This document shows, piece after piece, positions 5,879-7,665 of a DNA stretch of 7,665 bases. The notes beneath the pieces were generated by a model, which saw nothing but the letters and a program-made list of their open reading frames with translations, did not search any database and had not been told where the DNA came from. The position numbers were made by a program, and so were the translations under genes. The DNA is from Flavobacteriales bacterium (lineage in GTDB: Bacteria > Bacteroidota > Bacteroidia > Flavobacteriales > BACL11), in the NCBI GenBank assembly GCA_002715885.1, contig PBAG01000012.1, forward strand, positions 23,852 through 31,516. The letters run 5' to 3'. Each line of letters starts with the position of its first letter. Position 1 is the stretch's first letter.

Positions 5879-7642
5879 ATGTCTAGATTTTTTATTTTTT
5901 TAATTTCACTTTCTTTCTTTTACTTTTCTTCTGCTCAAGAAAGGTGTTCTACTGATGAATATTTAGATATACTATACAGTCAATTTCCAGAATACAAAAA
6001 TGAGAGAGAAAAAGTAAATTTGGAAACTAAGAAATGGATTGAATCTAATTACATTCAAAATTCAAAGTCCATTATTACCATTCCAGTTGTTGTGCACGTT
6101 GTTTGGAATACTAACACAGAAAATATTTCAGATCAACAAATTTTTTCTCAAATTGATGTTTTAAATGCTGATTACAGAAGAACAAATATTGATGCTATTA
6201 TGACACCATCTGTTTGGCAAGGAATTGCTGCTGATACTGAAATTGAATTTTGTTTAGCCAGTGTTGATCCTAATGGAGCATTTACAAATGGAATAACTCG
6301 AACTCAAACAAGCCAAACATCTTTTTCTATTCAAACCAATGCAATGAAATCGACTTCATCTGGTGGAATTGACCCATGGGACCAAGACAAGTACTTAAAC
6401 ATTTGGGTTTGTGACTTATCAGGAGGAATCCTTGGCTATGCTACTCCTCCCTCAAATTTTAATAATCCCTATGACGGTGTAGTTGTTGGATATAGATATT
6501 TTGGTACAATGGGTACGGTTCAAGCTCCATACAATAAGGGTAGAACATGTACTCATGAAGTAGGTCACTGGCTAAACTTAGATCATACTTGGGGAAGTGG
6601 CACCTGCGGAAATGACAACGTAAATGACACTCCATTGCAAGAAGAAGCAAATTATAGTTGCCCTGCATTTCCTCACAATGCTAACAGTTGCGGAACATCA
6701 AACAGTAATGGTGATATGTTTATGAACTACATGGATTATACAAATGACGGATGCATGAATCTTTTTACTCAAGGGCAAAAAGCACGAATGACAGCAGCTA
6801 TCAACCAATATAGACCAAATTTACTTAATCACAATTTATGTAATACAACTCCACCACCACCTTCTTGGAACTGTGTCAACGGTAATTGTATAGACCCATT
6901 AAATGGAAATGGAACATATACTGATCTAAGTGTGTGTCAAGCAAATTGTTTTTGTGCTGCAACTAATCCTCCAATTTATGAGAATTTTCAAAGTGGAATT
7001 CCTAGCTGGACCATAATAAATAATGACGGTAGCGACACATGGGAATGGACAAATAGTGCTGGCTATAACAGTAATTCTTCAATTTACATAAACAATGCAG
7101 AATATCCTGCCAATGGAGAGTATGATGACTTCATTCTACCAACTGTAGATTTGACTTCATACTCAAGCATCTATCTAACATTCGACTATGCTTATAGCTT
7201 ATGGACAAATCCTGCATCATCACAGAATTGGTCTGACACTTTAATAATTTTTGTTTCTGACGATTGTGGTAATACATGGCAAAATGTTTGGGAAAAGGCT
7301 GGTTTAAATCTTACAACCACCTCTCCCGCTTATAATCCATTCAACTGGTTTCCCTCAGGCAACAGTGATTGGACATCTATTGTTATAGATTTGTCCCAAT
7401 ACACTAATCAAGACGATTTTGCAATTAAATTTAGAAACGTTAATCAATATGAAAACAATCTTTTTATTGATAATATAAATTTATGGGACAACAATACTTC
7501 AACAAACATTGAAAATTTCGAAAATAAAAAGTTAGTGAAAGTTATTGATGTACTTGGAAGAGAAAATTCAAAGAAATCGAATTCTGTTTATTTATATTTA
7601 TATGATGATAATTCGGTTGAAAAGAAAGTAATTATTGATTAA
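5879..7642 (+). CDS. Secreted M43B (cytophagalysin/pappalysin-type) zinc metalloprotease with T9SS sorting tail
   Basis: This 587-residue exported metzincin protease is intact. In order: Sec signal peptide (1-19, cut near SSA-Q); short pro-region (~21-64) with Cys23; catalytic domain from IPVVVHVVW (68-76) to about 320; PPPP linker (325-328); Cys-rich module (330-359); MAM-like beta-sandwich (~365-537); C-terminal tail (~541-587). The zinc site is HEVGHWLNLDH (226-236: His226, Glu227, His230, His236), and the Met-turn is NYMDY (Met285). NIWVCDLSGG and GDMFMNYMD are typical of the M43B group. The tail (KLVKVIDVLGRE ... DDNSVEKKVIID) is a short T9SS sorting signal, so secretion through the outer membrane is expected. 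The family cleaves extracellular proteins; the substrate here is unknown. The start at 5879 is set by the signal peptide; the ATG at 5875 is out of frame and stops after two codons. Confidence 0.95.
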   Translation: MSRFFIFLISLSFFYFSSAQERCSTDEYLDILYSQFPEYKNEREKVNLETKKWIESNYIQNSKSIITIPVVVHVVWNTNTENISDQQIFSQIDVLNADYRRTNIDAIMTPSVWQGIAADTEIEFCLASVDPNGAFTNGITRTQTSQTSFSIQTNAMKSTSSGGIDPWDQDKYLNIWVCDLSGGILGYATPPSNFNNPYDGVVVGYRYFGTMGTVQAPYNKGRTCTHEVGHWLNLDHTWGSGTCGNDNVNDTPLQEEANYSCPAFPHNANSCGTSNSNGDMFMNYMDYTNDGCMNLFTQGQKARMTAAINQYRPNLLNHNLCNTTPPPPSWNCVNGNCIDPLNGNGTYTDLSVCQANCFCAATNPPIYENFQSGIPSWTIINNDGSDTWEWTNSAGYNSNSSIYINNAEYPANGEYDDFILPTVDLTSYSSIYLTFDYAYSLWTNPASSQNWSDTLIIFVSDDCGNTWQNVWEKAGLNLTTTSPAYNPFNWFPSGNSDWTSIVIDLSQYTNQDDFAIKFRNVNQYENNLFIDNINLWDNNTSTNIENFENKKLVKVIDVLGRENSKKSNSVYLYLYDDNSVEKKVIID

Positions 7643-7665
7643 TTCCACCTAAAAGTTTCAATTAA

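Noticed and set aside
5875..5886. ATG at 5875, four bases upstream of the protease start
   Set aside because: It is out of frame and reaches TAG after two codons. It could be a mini-leader but is more likely chance.
6459..6668. 69-codon minus-strand frame inside the metalloprotease
   Set aside because: It lies wholly opposite the catalytic domain, has a His/Leu/Tyr-rich unlikely composition and no promoter box.

Overview
The window comes from a low-GC (about 30% by eye, not counted) member of the Bacteroidota, most likely a marine Flavobacteriales-type bacterium. Three things point there: the SerRS, L21, L27 and DUF4286 sequences are of flavobacterial type; a secreted M43B metalloprotease ends in a short type IX secretion (T9SS) sorting tail; and all five transcription-unit starts carry the Bacteroidota -7 box TAnnTTTG, with short leaders and no Shine-Dalgarno sequence. 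TGA is used as a stop. This is mostly core chromosome; no transposase, phage gene, CRISPR array, tRNA or rRNA was seen.

Layout. Positions 1-884 (minus) hold the N-terminal part of an M20-family amidohydrolase, cut by the window edge. It is divergent from a single-domain metallo-beta-lactamase-fold hydrolase (947-1585, plus), and both promoters fit in the short gap between them. The hydrolase meets, tail to tail with one base between stop codons, a minus-strand operon that reads serS (4954-3689), a secreted TPR-like protein (3688-1892) and a DUF4286 protein (1895-1587). The joints of that operon are 0 bp and a 4-bp ATGA overlap, so translation is probably coupled. Upstream of serS lies a second minus-strand operon, rplU-rpmA (5715-5033). 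It ends in a strong intrinsic terminator whose hairpin and T-tract also contain the serS promoter elements. A 163-bp divergent gap, holding only promoters as far as can be seen, separates rplU from the secreted protease (5879-7642, plus). The last 23 bases hold nothing recognisable. No gene-free stretch exceeds 300 bases.

How the genes relate. rplU, rpmA and serS are translation housekeeping genes. The TPR and DUF4286 genes are locked to serS by their joints, but their function is unknown. The amidohydrolase and the MBL hydrolase are metal-dependent hydrolases with no demonstrated shared pathway. The protease is a stand-alone secreted enzyme. No convincing undescribed defence, mobile or metabolic system was found. 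The most useful leads are the compact promoter architectures, the serS-TPR-DUF4286 coupling and the protease's domain make-up.
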